Positions 12,094 through 24,178 are shown, counted from the stretch's first letter. The stretch is 64,000 bases of DNA from Delphinus delphis (GCF_949987515.2 NC_082688.1:80728731-80792730); one strand, 5' to 3'. A program made the numbers and translations. Notes: a model not told the origin generated them from the sequence alone.

Positions 12094-12318
12094 ATTTATT
12101 TATTTTTTTTATTATTATTTTTTTTTGTGGTACACGGGCCTCTCACTGTTGCGGCTTCTCCCATTGTGGAGCACAGGCTCTGGACACACAGGCTCAGCGG
12201 CCATGGCTTACGGGCCTAGCCGCTCCGTGGCATGTGGGATCTTCCCATACCGGGGCACGAACCCGTGTCCCCTGCATCGGCAGGCGGACTCTCAGCCACT
12301 GCGCCACCAGGGAAGCCC
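12094..12318 (-). mobile_element. Middle-form CHR-type SINE
   Basis: T/A-rich tail, gtggtacacgggcctctcac to gccaccagggaagccc. TSD ttgg(cc/ct)(a/g)ttatttttt. Confidence 0.87.
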
Positions 12319-12739
12319 TTGGCTGTTATTTTTTAAAATAGTCTTTCTGCCCTTTTCTCTTTTCTGGGACTCCTGTAATGTGGATGTTGATATGCTTAAT
12401 GGCATCCCACAGGTCTTTTAGGCTCAGTCTGCTTTTCTTTATTCTTTCTTTGTAGACATTGCTCTATATTCAAGTTTGCTGATTCTTCGTTTTGCCTGCT
12501 CAGATCTGCTGTCGTACCCATCTAGTGAACTTTTTGTTTCAGTTAGTATATTTTTAGCTCCAGAATTAAAACTACTGAAGTATAGAAAGTTGAACATGAA
12601 AGCCTTCTTTTACCTTCTTCCAGAACTAACCATGAATCCTTTCTGATTTTTGTGTACATACAAAAAGCCATGCAAATATATGTGCTTGTTGAGGTTTTTT
12701 TTTCGTTTGTTTGTTTTTTGTTTTTTTTTGTTTTTTGTT

Positions 12740-13920
12740 GAGGTTTTTTAAAGCTTTTTATTTTGATACAATTTCACATTTACCAGAAAACTTACAATGA
12801 TAGTACAGAGTTCCTGTATACCTTCTATTGAGATTACCTACATGTTTCGTATTTTTGTTATGTTCTTCACTCATTCTCCTTTCCTATCATCTATCTGTTC
12901 TCTATTTGTATTTACATATACATATTATTTTTTTCATAATTGCTTGAAAGTAAGTTGGGGACTTCCCTGGTGGCGCAGTGGTTGAGAATCCGCCTGACAA
13001 TGCAGGGGACATGGGTTCGATCCCTGGTCCGGGGAGGTCCCACATGCTGCAGAGCAACCAAGCCTGTACGTCACAACTGCTGAGCCCACGTGCCACAACT
13101 ACTGAAGCCCGTGTGCCTAGATCCCGTGCTCCACAACAAGAGAAGCCACCACAATGAGAAGCCTGTGCACTGCAATGAAGAGTAGCCCCTGCTTGCTGCA
13201 ACTAGAGAAAGCCTGTGCACAGCAACGAAGACCTAACACAGCCAAAAATAAATAAGTTAACAAAAAAAAAAGGAAAAAAAAAAGAAAAGTAAGTTGAAGA
13301 CACGGTACCCTATTACTGCTTTTCAGTGCGTGCTTCCTAAAAATAAGAACATTCTCTTACATAGCTACATACTAATGATCAAAATCAGGAAATTAACTGT
13401 TGTTGAATCACCCATTGTCCAGCAGCATTCTTATAGCAAAAGAACATCCTGGATCATGCATTACATTTAGTGGTTTTGTAGTTTTAATTGCCTTTCATCT
13501 GAAACAGTTTCTTAGTCTTTGTCTTATGACTTTGACATATTTGTAGAGTACAGACCATTTATTTTATAGAATGTCTCTCAAGATGGGTTTGTTTGATATT
13601 TCTTCGTGATTAGATTCAGGTTGTTTGATACTTCCTCATGATAGTTTCACTTTTGGCAGGAATACCACAGAGTTGATGTGTTCTCAGTGTATCATATATG
13701 GAGGTGTCAGTTTGTTCCATTACTGGTAATGTTAATTTTGATCACTTGGTTAAGGTGGTGTCTGCCAAGATAAAGTTACTGTTTTCTCCACCATACTTAA
13801 TAAAAAATATATTGTGGGAGATACTCTGATACTATGTACATATCCCGTTACCCTTGTGGAACTTGAACCCACTTGTTTTAGCATCTACTGATACTGATTC
13901 TTCAGATTATTGATATGATG
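12740..13920 (-). repeat. Old LINE-1 block (antisense), split by a SINE
   Basis: aacttacaatgatagtacag, aaataagaacattctcttac, tagaatgtctctcaagatgg and gatcacttggttaaggtggt are phrases of a common L1M internal region in reverse complement. Confidence 0.6.
12957..13284 (+). mobile_element. Long-form CHR-type SINE
   Basis: ggacttccctggtggcgcag to cagccaaaaataaataag and A-rich tail. TSD aaagtaagttg. Confidence 0.88.
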
Positions 13921-13989
13921 GTTGCCAATTATGAGTTAGGTTTAATTCACAGTTTTAGAAAATTAAAATGTGATTATTCTGCAGCCTCT

Positions 13990-14830
13990 TTCATTTTACA
14001 CTATAGCAGTAGCATCTTTTTATTTCTTTATTTTAGAAAGTTCCAAACTTATAAATGTAGATCTAGCCATAACAGCTGTCAATCTGCCTTTCTTCCTCCC
14101 TCTCTCCCTCCCTTCCTCTTTTTCTTTCTTTCTTTCTTTTTAATAAATTTCAGGTGTACAACATAGTGATTCACAATTTTTAGAGGTTATACTCCATTTA
14201 TAGTTATTATAACAATCTTATTTCATATACATGCCCTCTTCCCAGTTATTTTGGAGCAAATCTCAGTCATATCATTTCATCTGTAAATATATTTTTGTGT
14301 ATCCCTGAAAGATAGGAATTATAAAAAAACTGTAATACCATTGTCCTAGCTTAAAATTTAACTTATTTAATATTATCAGATATCCAGTTAGTGTTCATAT
14401 TTTCCCAATTGTTTTCACTTTTTTCTTCAGTGTGTTCGGATTGGGATCCAAATAAGATCTGTATGTTGTGATTGCTTTATTTATTTAAATAATATTTTTT
14501 AAAATTTTAATTTAATTTAATTTATTTGGTTGCGCCAGGTCTTAGTTGTGGCTCACCGGCTCCTTAGTTGCAGCACGTGGGCTCCTTAGTTTCGGCATGC
14601 AAACTCTTAGTTGCGTCATGCATGTGGGATCTAGTTCCTTGACCAGGGATTGAACCTGGGCCCTGTGCATTGGGAGAGCAGAGTCTTAACCACTGCACCA
14701 CCAGAGAAGTCCCTGTGATTGATTTAGATTTATTGCTTATGCTCTTTTTTAACTTACAGATTCCCTCCTTTCTATTTTTCTTTTTTTTTCTTTGAAATTC
14801 TGTGTTGAAGGAAACAGTTTTTCCTGAAAA
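13990..14830 (-). repeat. LINE-1 fragments (antisense)
   Basis: A younger piece (aatttcaggtgtacaacata, gtgattcacaa) is followed by an older one (ttggagcaaatctcagtcat, tatccagttagtgttcatat, gggatccaaataagatctg). A CT-rich run (14091-14141) precedes them and a SINE interrupts. Confidence 0.55.
14478..14713 (-). mobile_element. Short/intermediate CHR-type SINE in L1
   Basis: ggttgcgccaggtcttagtt to accaccagagaagtcc. TSD tgtgattg(c/a)ttta. Confidence 0.82.
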
Positions 14831-17234
14831 GTGTCTTATAGCTAGGAGTTTGCTGTTTAATTCAATTTACTACTATTTCAATTAGAATTTAGTGTCTATA
14901 TATAAATACAAGTATACATATATACAAATATATGAGGTTTGTTTCTTATTTTCCTTTTTTTCTCCTTCCTTTGTCAAGTTTTGGTATCAGTATTATGCTA
15001 ATCTCATATGGTAACTTGGAAATTTGGCAACATTAATTCAATAGGTACTAACTGAGCACTATTTACAGACACTATGCTTGGTGAAATGGTGAACAAAACC
15101 AAAGTGGTTCTTGTACTCATAGTGCTTAAAGCCTAGTGGGGAAAGATAGGCAATAAATAAACCCTGTATAAAACTACAAAGTGCAAAGCTGTGTTTGTTT
15201 CCATTTTACATGTTGGAATAATTTAAGTAAAATAGGAATAATTTGTTGCTTAAAGACTTGCTAGAACTTTAAATAAAATCATCTATTCTGATGCTTATAT
15301 TTACATAAAATTATTTTATTTGCCTGTGGAATTACTTAGCAACCCTTACCTTCTCCCCTCAGATCCTTGATATTCTGTGAAGTTGTGCCATTTTTATATT
15401 GTTTGTTCCCTGGTATTGCACAGTGTTCCCCTGGGGGTATGAGTTCTCAAGTTTGGTGAGCAAGGTTCTGTTACTTCTTTGTTTCTATGGGAGAAAAATC
15501 ATTGAGATTTCACATGACTGAAACAGTCAGAATGATGCAATCCACTGAGTGTGAAGACTCTTGAAAAGACAGAAAAATTATGTTTTTGATTACTTCTCTC
15601 AGGTCAGATTAATAGCCTCTGGTATGATAATTAGCTTTTTTGTATTTTAAATTGATCAATTATTTTGTATGGGCTTCTAGTAGAGTGAAATTGTTTTATT
15701 AGTGTCAAATAGTAAGCGTTTTCTTCTCCTTCAAAAAACATGGGTGTGGACTGTGTATACCTACTGAGTCATAGATTCAACCAGTAATTACATGTGTTTA
15801 TGTGCCCTCATAACTAAGAATATGAAGTCTTGTGATATCTTTCTTATATATATTACTATAAAAACGATTGAAGTACTTAGTTATAAAAGAATGTGTCTAG
15901 ACCCTTAAAGGTTTTGCAAAGATTGTCAGAGGTAATTTACTCCAGACCTCTCTTTTTACAGAAGAAGCCGTGAATTTTTTTTTTTCTTCTTCTTCTTTCT
16001 TTGAAAGGTTTTGACTGGCTCTAAGCCATACCAAATTGATGAAAGAAGTGAGACTAGAACCTAAGTTTTTAACTGTCCAGAGTGCTCTTTTCTCGCTTGT
16101 ATTCTGCCATAAGTTGTGATGTGGTTTTTGAAAGAGTTGCGGAGGAGATGATATTTTTGGTTCAGCAATTTCTTGAAATTATTTTTTCCCAGTTAATGTT
16201 TATTAATAGTTTAAAAAATTAAGTTGGATAGGTTTATGGCTTTATTTCCTCTTGGGATGTTGTGCTCTTACTTGCTGAACTCTAAATTACATTAAAGGGA
16301 ATGTTAAGTGAATTTTAATGAATTGGTTAAGATATTGACTTGAAATTTTTAATTGGCTAATGCTTTATGTCATGACTCCCAATTCTAGCTTTTAGCTAGT
16401 CAGTACTTTCCTGTTCTTACATTATGTTACCCTCACAGGCCTTACCATTTCATACTATTTATTGGTAACTACAGGAAATCATTGTTTAACTTTTTTAAGG
16501 GCATTGTTTTGTCTAGTTTCATTCCCAAGTTACGTATTAGTTAGCGATATAAAATTATCATATTTTCAGAAAGTTTGAGAGGGCAAGAAGATATGAAAAG
16601 GCCACCTCTGCTAAAGATTAGACACTGTGCTTAGAGGATTAAGAGGAGCCCAGAGTCCAGGAAAATCCTTGTTTGGATTTTTCTTGACCCATTTTGGAAT
16701 TAACTAGAGTTCTTAACTGCAGTTCTGATAAAATCACATTGGGTCAGTAACTTGCTTTGACACTACTATATTATCTTTTTTATGTACTACTTGTTGCTTT
16801 TTAAATTTTAGTGAGCTGATATTTAACTATAACCAGTTTTTATTAAACTGTGAAATGAACTTTGCATTCAGTCACATTTGCTTGTTTTAAAGCCTTTAGT
16901 ATACTATATGGTTAGTAGCTTTGGTAAAAACCTCATTTGCAAGAGAAATTAGTGAGAAACCTTGTACAGTACCAGAATTTGACTTTAAAAATAATCTTTT
17001 GTTTTCAGAGTTTTTCATGAGGCAAGCACTTTGTTGGATTTTAAGTCTCAGAAAGTTGTTTTTGCCCACTAGCTTTCTGTATAGAGTGAAATAGTTTTTA
17101 TGTACTTGGGCAGTTGTGCACTGTTACTGTACTTTTGTTTGTTTGGAATTTATTTTGGTATGGAAGTGTGAGGTGAGCATCCAACTTTACTTTTTTCTAG
17201 GTGGCTACTTAGCTGTCTCATCACTTCACAGATT
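14831..17234 (+). other. UBAP1 intron 1, mostly unique AT-rich DNA
   Basis: No SINE occurs in this 2.4-kb stretch. Around 15040-15180 a phrase (ctaactgagcactatttaca, ttaaagcctagtgggg) resembles an ancient mammalian repeat. Nothing coding is seen. Confidence 0.5.
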
Positions 17235-17249
17235 TTAAATGGCACTTTA

Positions 17250-17472
17250 TTTATTTATTTATTTAATTATTTATTTTTGACGGTATGCGGGGCTCTCACT
17301 GTTGTGGCCTCTCCCATTGCGGAACACAGGCTCCGGATGCGCAGGCTCAGCGGCCATGGCTCACAGGCCCAGCCGCTCCACGGCATGTGGGATATTCCCG
17401 GACCGAGGCACGAACCTGTGTCCCCTGCACTGGCAGGTGGACTCTCAACCACTGTGCCACCAGGGAAGCCCC
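17250..17472 (-). mobile_element. Middle-form CHR-type SINE, nested
   Basis: gacggtatgcggggctctca to ccaccagggaagcccc, inserted in the T/A tail of the SINE that follows. Inner TSD (c)actttatttattt. Confidence 0.85.
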
Positions 17473-17486
17473 ACTTTATTTATTTT

Positions 17487-17624
17487 TAAAAAAATATTTA
17501 TTTATTTGGTTGCTCCAGGTCTTACTTGCGGCACGCAGGATCTAGTTCCCTGACCGGGGATCGAACCTGGGCTCCCTGCACTGGGAGCGTGGAGTCTTAA
17601 CTGCTGGACCACCAGAGAAGTCCC
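17487..17624 (-). mobile_element. Short-form CHR-type SINE (host of the nested copy)
   Basis: ggttgctccaggtcttactt to ccaccagagaagtccc. Outer TSD ttaaatggcacttta at 17235-17249 and 17625-17639 brackets both SINEs. Confidence 0.85.
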
Positions 17625-19002
17625 TTAAATGGCACTTTAAATGTCTACATTTGGGGTATCTTTAGGGATTTCTACTCTGTTCCATTGATCTGTTTATGTG
17701 CCAGTACAGCACAGCTTTAAGTGTTGTATTTTGTAATAAGTATTTTAATATCTGATAGGCTATTCTCCCTTTATTATTTTCTTTGGAATTTTCTTGGCTA
17801 CTGTTAATTGTTATTTCCATATGACCTTTAGAGTCAGCTTGTCTAGTTAAAAAAATGAAAACAGAAGACTCCAGTTTTCATTTGCATCGTGCCAAATTAA
17901 TATAGCAACTTAGGAAGAATTGATCTTAATGATGTTGTGTGTCCTAGCCAAGATTATTATATATTTTTCTGCAATTGTATAAGTCTTCTTTTGTGTCTCA
18001 GTAGCTTTAGTTTTCTTCCGTTACACCTTAGTTTATTCCTACTTCTTATCTCCTGTGGTATATCATGCTTCCTTTATACTTCTTATCTGGTCATTGTATA
18101 TATGAAGAGTATTTGTTTCAGAATATTCATTTGTAATGAAACACCTTTTTGTATTATATTTGTAATAGTTTTTCAGTTTTTGGTCTTCCTTGGGAAAGTC
18201 TATCTTCTGACATTTTATACTTTTTACTTCTTTCATCTGATGTTAAATAAAGCAATTGTGATAATGGACATCTTTGTCTTGTTCCTGTGCTTAGTGGAAT
18301 CTTTGTATAGTTTCCCCATTAGTCAGCATTCTCTGGCTTTGGTATTGAGAGGGATGATTTTTGTTATTGTTTTAACCTTATGTTAAGGACATGGCTATAT
18401 GATTTTTCTTCTTAGATCTATTAATATATGGTGAATTATATCAACAGATTCCTAATGTTGAACTATCCTGTATTGATGGAATAAATCCCACTTGGACATG
18501 ATGTATTCCTATAATGTACTACTAAATTTGTGTTTTTTATTTTGAGGATTTTTTAATCTGTATTTATACATGAGATTTTTCTGTAGTTTTTTTCTTTTAT
18601 GGTGTCATATTCTTACTTAAAAAAAATTAGAAACCTTCCTTCTTTTCTTATGTTTTAGAACCATGAAAATCTCATTGGACTAAGGTTTCTTTTGGGTGGC
18701 GAGAGCTCTTTGATAATTTTTTTCTCTTTCCTCTTTGGTTATAGGTCTGGTTAACATTTCTGCCTCGTCTGTGGTCAGTTTTGATAGTTAATATTTTTCT
18801 AGAAGATAATCCATTTTATCCAGGTTCTCAAATGTATTTGACAGAAGGGGAACAAAGCAATGACTTGGGATTATTTTAATTTCCTCTATTATTTTGTATA
18901 CATATCCACCCCCCGCCCCCTTTTAAAATTAAGTTAGCTGGATGGTTATAATTTTCCAAAGAACCAGCTCTTGGGTTTATTTATTAGTTGATCTATTTTT
19001 CT

Positions 19003-19209
19003 TATTTTTTTTTTTTGCGGTACGCGGGCCTCTCACTGTTGTGGCCCCTCCCGTTGCGGAGCACAGGCTCCGGATGCGCAGGCTCAGCGGCCATGGCTCA
19101 CAGGCCTAGCCGCTCCGTGGCATGTGGGATCCTCCCGGACCGGGACACGAACCCATGTCCCCTGCATCGGCAGGCGGACTCTCAACCGCTGCGCCACTAG
19201 GGAAGCCCT
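19003..19209 (-). mobile_element. Middle-form CHR-type SINE
   Basis: gcggtacgcgggcctctcac to gccactagggaagccc, inside the L1 ORF2 remnant. Confidence 0.88.
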
Positions 19210-19410
19210 GTTTTTCTGATTCTTAATTGATTATGTTCTGTTTATATCTTTGCTGTTTCCATTCTTGTGTTTTCTGTGGGTGTGGTTATTTATACCCTAA
19301 GTTCTCATGCTGTGAATTTTCCTCTGAGACTGCTGTGTGCTATAGATTTTCCTGAGTACTGCTTTAGCTGCATGTTGTAGGATCTCAAGTGCAGTATTTT
19401 CATTGTCGTT

Positions 19411-19522
19411 ATCTTTTTGCCACGCGGCTTGTGGGATCCTAGTTCCCTGACCAGGGATCGAACCTGGGTCCCCAGAAGTGGAAGCGTGGAGTCCTAACCA
19501 CTTGACTGCCAGGGAATTCCCT
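19411..19522 (-). mobile_element. Short-form CHR-type SINE
   Basis: gccacgcggcttgtgggatc to tgccagggaattccc, inside the L1 remnant. Confidence 0.83.
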
Positions 19523-19934
19523 TTTGGTTCCTGCTTTGATCCATGAGTTCTGTAAGAGACAGTTTAGTAATTCAGGTAGTAGGACTTTTTTGTTTTCTGA
19601 TGTAATTAAATTATAATTTTTTGCCTTTTGACTATTGGCTGTGCTACTGTTGATTTTTGAAATTCATTGGAATTTTCTTTGTGGCCTAATAATTACTCAG
19701 TTTTTTGTAAAGTGTTCTGTGGGTACTTGAAAAGGTGTATTCTGCTTTTCATCATGGATTGCATTCTTTATCGTCAGTAAAGTAGGACACCTATTACACT
19801 TCCATGAAGTCTGTTACCTAGAACCATTTGTATGTTTTCAGGTATTCTTAGTGGTCTAGAAACCTCCGATTTATTCTTTCTTCTGTCTCTGAGATTACAA
19901 CCTTTTACTAGTTACATACTATATTGTTTCTCTT

Positions 19935-20320
19935 TTTGTTTTGTTTTGTTTTAACATGAAAACATCACTTCCTTTATTTTGGGTTCCCAAAGTCAAAAAT
20001 AAGATTAGAACTAATATTCAGTCTATCACAGATATTTACTATGCTCAGTGCAATAATGCACTAACAGTTAAAAAAACCCACTGCAATACTGTACATCTTT
20101 TCTGTGTTTTACATCATTTTCCCCACAGCTATTGAAAATTCAAGCGTCAGTTTGAAACACAACCTACATGACAGGCTATAAATTGTTAATAGTTCTGCTT
20201 CTTTGGAAAAGCACTATTGTGGCATTTGCTCATTTTAGCAGACAGCACAAGGGGAAAAAAATAAGAAAAAATAGTTCTCTTATCAATGTCTGGGGTTTGT
20301 TTTCCCTCTGTTGCTCACTA
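19935..20320 (-). pseudogene. Candidate 5'-truncated retrocopy (3'UTR of an unidentified mRNA)
   Basis: On the minus strand unique-looking sequence ends ccaaaataaaggaagtgatg, then about 12 nt and an (aaaac)n A-rich run. That is a canonical AATAAA about 20 nt before a tail, the signature of a retroposed mRNA end. Flanking actatat-like bases on both sides may be a weak TSD. The source gene is not recognised and no coding frame is present. Confidence 0.4.
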
Positions 20321-20593
20321 TATTTTTTTCCCCTTAATTACAAAGTATGTGTATGTATGTCAGTTGGTAGATTTGTTCTCAATATAGGAAAGTTGGAAAG
20401 CAAATAGCATAAAAAGAAAAAACCAAAAGCCTCACCTGTAAACCCATCACCCAGATATAACCACCATTATAAGACTATGTCTTATCCTTATTTGTTTCCA
20501 TATTCACATAGATATACTGCCCTCTTTTCCAAAATGGCAAGGTGTTTAACATATGGTTGCCAACTTTTAATTTTGCCAGTAAAGACATCTTTA

Positions 20594-21108
20594 TTTATTT
20601 ATTTATACAATAAATTTTTTTTTTTTTTTTTTTTTTGTGGTACGCTGGCCTCTCACTGTTGTGGCCTCTCCCATTGCGGAGCACAGGCTCCGGACGCGCA
20701 GGCTCAGCGGCCATGGCTCACGGCCTAGCTGCTCCGCGGCATGTGGGATCTTCCCGGACTGGGGCACGAACCCGTGTCCCCTGCATCGGCAGGCGGACTC
20801 TCAACCACTGTGCAACCAGGGAAGCCCCATAAATTTGTTTTATTTATTTATTTTTGGCTGCATTGGGTCTTCGTTGCTGCGCGTGGGCTTTCTCTAGTTG
20901 CGGCGAACGGGCTTCTCATTGCAGTGGCTTCTCTTATCGCAAAGCACGGGCTCAAGGAGCGCAGGCTTCAGTAGTTGTGGCACATGGGCTCAGTAGTTGT
21001 GGCTTGCGGGCTTATTTGCTCTGTGGGATCTTCCGAGACCAGGGATCAAACCCGTGTCCCCTGCATTGGCAGACAGATTCTTAACCACTGTACCACCAGG
21101 GATGTCCC
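20594..21108 (-). mobile_element. Long-form CHR-type SINE, internally shortened, interrupted by another SINE
   Basis: Outer element with TSD taaagacatcttta at 20580-20593 and 21109-21122; ggctgcattgggtcttcgtt to accaccagggatgtccc. Confidence 0.85.
20610..20828 (-). mobile_element. Middle-form CHR-type SINE nested in the outer SINE tail
   Basis: T-run, gtggtacgctggcctctcac to gcaaccagggaagcccc. Inner TSD approximately ataaattt. Confidence 0.87.
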
Positions 21109-21360
21109 TAAAGACATCTTTAAGACGTTACTGTGTAAATGATATCACTTAACCTGAATACTGAATATTTAATTTGGAAACATGAATATTTTTCCTTCAT
21201 TTTATTATACCATTATAGATTTATGGTATGTTTAGAGTTGGCTGATTATTCAGTCTACTACCCTTATCTTACCCATGAAGAAACTGAGGCTCCAAAATGT
21301 CTCTTGAGACCTGAGAGAGAAGAAAGCTTTTTGTCAATGAGTATAATATAGTCTAGTATT

Positions 21361-21597
21361 GACATTTTCATGGCATTTACATGTGTGATTTTTTTTTTCT
21401 TTTGGCTGTGCCACATGGCTTTGACATTTTAATGGCATCTACGTGTGTGATTTTGTTTTCTTTTTCTTTGGCCATGCCACAGGGCTTGTGGGGTCTTGGC
21501 TCCCCGACCAGGGATTGAACCCGCGCCCTTGGCAGTGAAAGCTTGGAGTCCCAGCCACTGAGTCCCAACCACTGGACTATGCCAGGGAATTCCCTAC
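21361..21597 (-). mobile_element. Short-form CHR-type SINE with a duplicated tail/flank
   Basis: ttggccatgccacagggctt to gccagggaattccc. The segment at about 21361-21420 (flank plus SINE end) is repeated at 21421-21482 with several differences. TSD includes catgtg and tgattttt. Confidence 0.75.
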
Positions 21598-22260
21598 ACA
21601 TGTGATTTTTGTCATATATATGTTGTATGGGTGTTAACTTGGTTTTCAGACTTGAAATTTGATGATTTCCAAAGCCGTCTTTCTCTGTAAATTGGAGAAT
21701 TTCCAGGATTAATTTGCATCTTGGGAAATTCCTGATTACAGCTCACATTGTGTGATTGGGATAGCTTACTGAGTTGTTAAATTGCTGTTTTGTATTGGGA
21801 AGATGTTTGTAGTGTGTAATTTAATGATGATACAAGAAAGGGAAGAAAGAAAATTAGAACATTAATATTAAATTGCCCTTGGGCTTTCTCTTCCCCTTAC
21901 GAAGCTGCCTGGGCCTTGCTAATATGTTTTCATTCTCCTGGTCTCCTACCCTTACTTCCTTTCCCCTACCCTCCTCACCTTTCCCTTTTTTCATTCCTTA
22001 CTCTATCTCTTCTGCCTCTTGCATTCTAACTCCTTCTCTCCCTGCAGTTCTATTCTTGTTACCTATTTCCCCATCTCTCTTTGTTCTTAGATGTCTTTAA
22101 TCAGTGATTCAAAATTTTAAGTTATCCGGTTTTCTTCCTGTAGCATATGAACTAAAGTGGCATTGAACCAGCAAAATAAAACATTGCTTTTAATTCTTGG
22201 TTGCTTCAGGGAGTTCTACACTTTATTAGTGTAAAGTTTATGAATTAAAAATGTGTGTAC

Positions 22261-22471
22261 GGGGCTTCCCTGGTGGTGCAGTGGTTGAGAGTTCGCCTGC
22301 CGATGCAGGGGACATGGGTTCGTGTCCCGGTCCGGGAAGATCCCACGTGCCGTGGAGCGGCTGGGCCCGTGAGCCATGGCTGATGAGCCTGCACGTCCGG
22401 AGCCTGTGCTACGCAACGGGAGAGGACACAACAGTGAGAGGTCTGCGTACCGCAAAAAAAAAAAAAAAAAA
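22261..22471 (+). mobile_element. Middle-form CHR-type SINE
   Basis: ggggcttccctggtggtgca to gcgtaccgc plus 19 A. Confidence 0.9.
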
Positions 22472-22842
22472 GTGTGTTATTGTTAGTAGAAGCATTTATA
22501 TTTAATAGAAGCATTTATATTTATTTTAGCGGAAATTTATGATGCTTAAGATTTTTTTTCTCACGTGAGCATTTGTAATTTTACATTTGGGGCAAATACA
22601 TTTTTTTCAGTCTTGTTTTGTGTACATTTGTTACTTAGGAAAAGCAACTTGTAAAAACATTTTAAAACTTATACTTATTTCCCATCACTTATATGCTTTT
22701 AATGAACACTCTGTGCCATCACAACCTATTTTCTGAATTTTCCATAATTTAATCATTTTCATGATTGAACATTTAGATTATAGGAAAGTATTATAAAATA
22801 AGTATTTACAATTAAATAAAATATAGGAAGTTTATGTGGTAG

Positions 22843-22844
<2 letters not shown>

Positions 22845-22901
<57 letters not shown>
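22845..22901. repeat. (CA)n microsatellite
   Basis: An essentially pure dinucleotide run of about 28 units; likely length-polymorphic. Confidence 0.95.
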
Positions 22902-22902
<1 letters not shown>

Positions 22903-22970
22903 ACACTTAATTTTGCTCAGATGTTCCAGGAAAAAAAACTTGACCCTAAGTAGCTATTAAAATGCTTTTT

Positions 22971-23172
22971 TTTTTTTTTTGTGGTACGCGGGTCCCCCAC
23001 TGTTGTGGCCTCTCCCGTTATGGAGCACAGGCTCCAGACGCGCAGGCTCAGTGGCCATGGCTCACGGGCCCAGCCGCTCCGCAGCATGTGGGATCTTCCC
23101 GGACTGGGGCACGAACCCGTGTCCCCTGCATTGGCAGGCGGACTCTCAACCACTGCGCCACCAGGGAAGCCC
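22971..23172 (-). mobile_element. Middle-form CHR-type SINE
   Basis: gtggtacgcgggtcccccac to gccaccagggaagcc. TSD taaaatgctttt. Confidence 0.9.
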
Positions 23173-23486
23173 TAAAATGCTTTTGATACTTCAGAGATAG
23201 TGAAGTGTTACTGCATAGCAGACATTAGAAAAATCTTTAAGTGACCAAATATGGATGGATTTCTCATATTCTTATGGTTTGTGGAAAATATAATAGGAGT
23301 TACATTCAGTGAACTCTTTTAATATTTAAAGAAAACCCCTAGATAATCTGCATTTTATCAGCTCTATTGAGGCATAATTTTAAAGAATTTTCACCTGTTT
23401 TTTAGTAATAAGGGGTACTGTGTTTTAATTTTCATTTATTAGTCTTTTCAACAAATTTTGCTTTGTTGCTGATAATATGCATGTTT

Positions 23487-23782
23487 CTTTTTTTAATTTA
23501 ATTTTATTATTTATTTTTGGTTGTGTTGGGTCTTCGTTGCTGCACGTGGGCTTTCTCTAGTTGAGGTGAGCGGGGGCTACTCTTCGCTGTGGTGCGCATG
23601 CTTCTCATTGTGGTGGCTTCTCTTGTTGCGGAGCATGGGCTCTAGATGCGCAGGTTTCAGTAGTTGTGGCATACGGGCTTAGTTGCTCCTCAGCATGTGG
23701 GACCTTCCTGGACCAGGGATCAAACCCGCGTCCCCTGCATTGGTAGGTGGATTCTTAACCACTGCACCACCAGGGAAGTCCC
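23487..23782 (-). mobile_element. Long-form CHR-type SINE
   Basis: ggttgtgttgggtcttcgtt to accaccagggaagtccc. TSD aatatgcatgttt. Confidence 0.88.
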
Positions 23783-23795
23783 AATATGCATGTTT

Positions 23796-24065
23796 TAATG
23801 GGGTAGGGTGTAGTTATTGATTTGCATTTCCCTGACTAGTGAAAAATGTGTTAAACATCTCATGTGCTTCTTAGTCATTTGTGTATCTTCTTTGGAGAAT
23901 TGACTATTCAGATTCTTTTGCCAACTTTCTAATTGGATGTCTTTTTATTATTGAATTGTAGAGTTATTTATATATTCTAGATACAAGTCCCTCAGATAGA
24001 TAATTTTCAATATTTTCTCCCTTTCTGTAGGTTTTCTTTGGTTGAGGCGTTTTTAAAAAAGCCAT
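23796..24065 (-). repeat. Old LINE-1 fragment (antisense)
   Basis: gatttgcatttccctgacta, agattcttttgccaactttc and ttctagatacaagtccctca are L1M phrases in reverse complement. Confidence 0.65.
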
Positions 24066-24081
24066 TAAAAATTCATTTAAA

Positions 24082-24178
24082 TTTGATTGATATATATACA
24101 CTAATATGTATAAAATGAATAATAAGAACCTGCTATATAAAAAAACAAAATAAAATTCAAAACTCTTCGAGGGAAAAA
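24082..24178 (+). mobile_element. 5'-truncated young LINE-1 3' end
   Basis: actaatatgtataaaatgaa, taataagaacctgctatata and aaacaaaataaaattcaaaa match the end of artiodactyl/cetacean L1. Flanked by the near-perfect direct repeat aaattcatttaaatttg (about 24068 and 24178). Confidence 0.65.

Larger units (their letters stand above)
10840..12600 (-). repeat. Old LINE-1 block (antisense), split by three SINEs
   Basis: Between SINEs the sequence reads ttcttggttgacagtttttt, atatgtcatcctcctctctt and ctacttggagttcattgagc, then cccacaggtctttta, a known L1M stretch in reverse complement. Confidence 0.6.
17640..19920 (-). repeat. LINE-1 ORF2 region (antisense), decayed
   Basis: tctgttccattgatctgttt, aaagaaccagctcttgggtt and gagtactgctttagctgcat are reverse-complement L1 ORF2 phrases. 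The 149-aa frame at 17937-18386 lies inside and is not a gene. Two SINEs interrupt. Confidence 0.7.

Noticed and set aside
12957..13040. tRNA-gene-like A and B boxes in SINE heads (here and at other copies)
   Set aside because: These are tRNA-derived SINE promoters; no intact cloverleaf or anticodon arm is present.
17937..18386. 149-aa hydrophobic-looking open frame
   Set aside because: It lies in T-rich antisense L1 ORF2 remnant; Leu/Phe richness comes from base composition.
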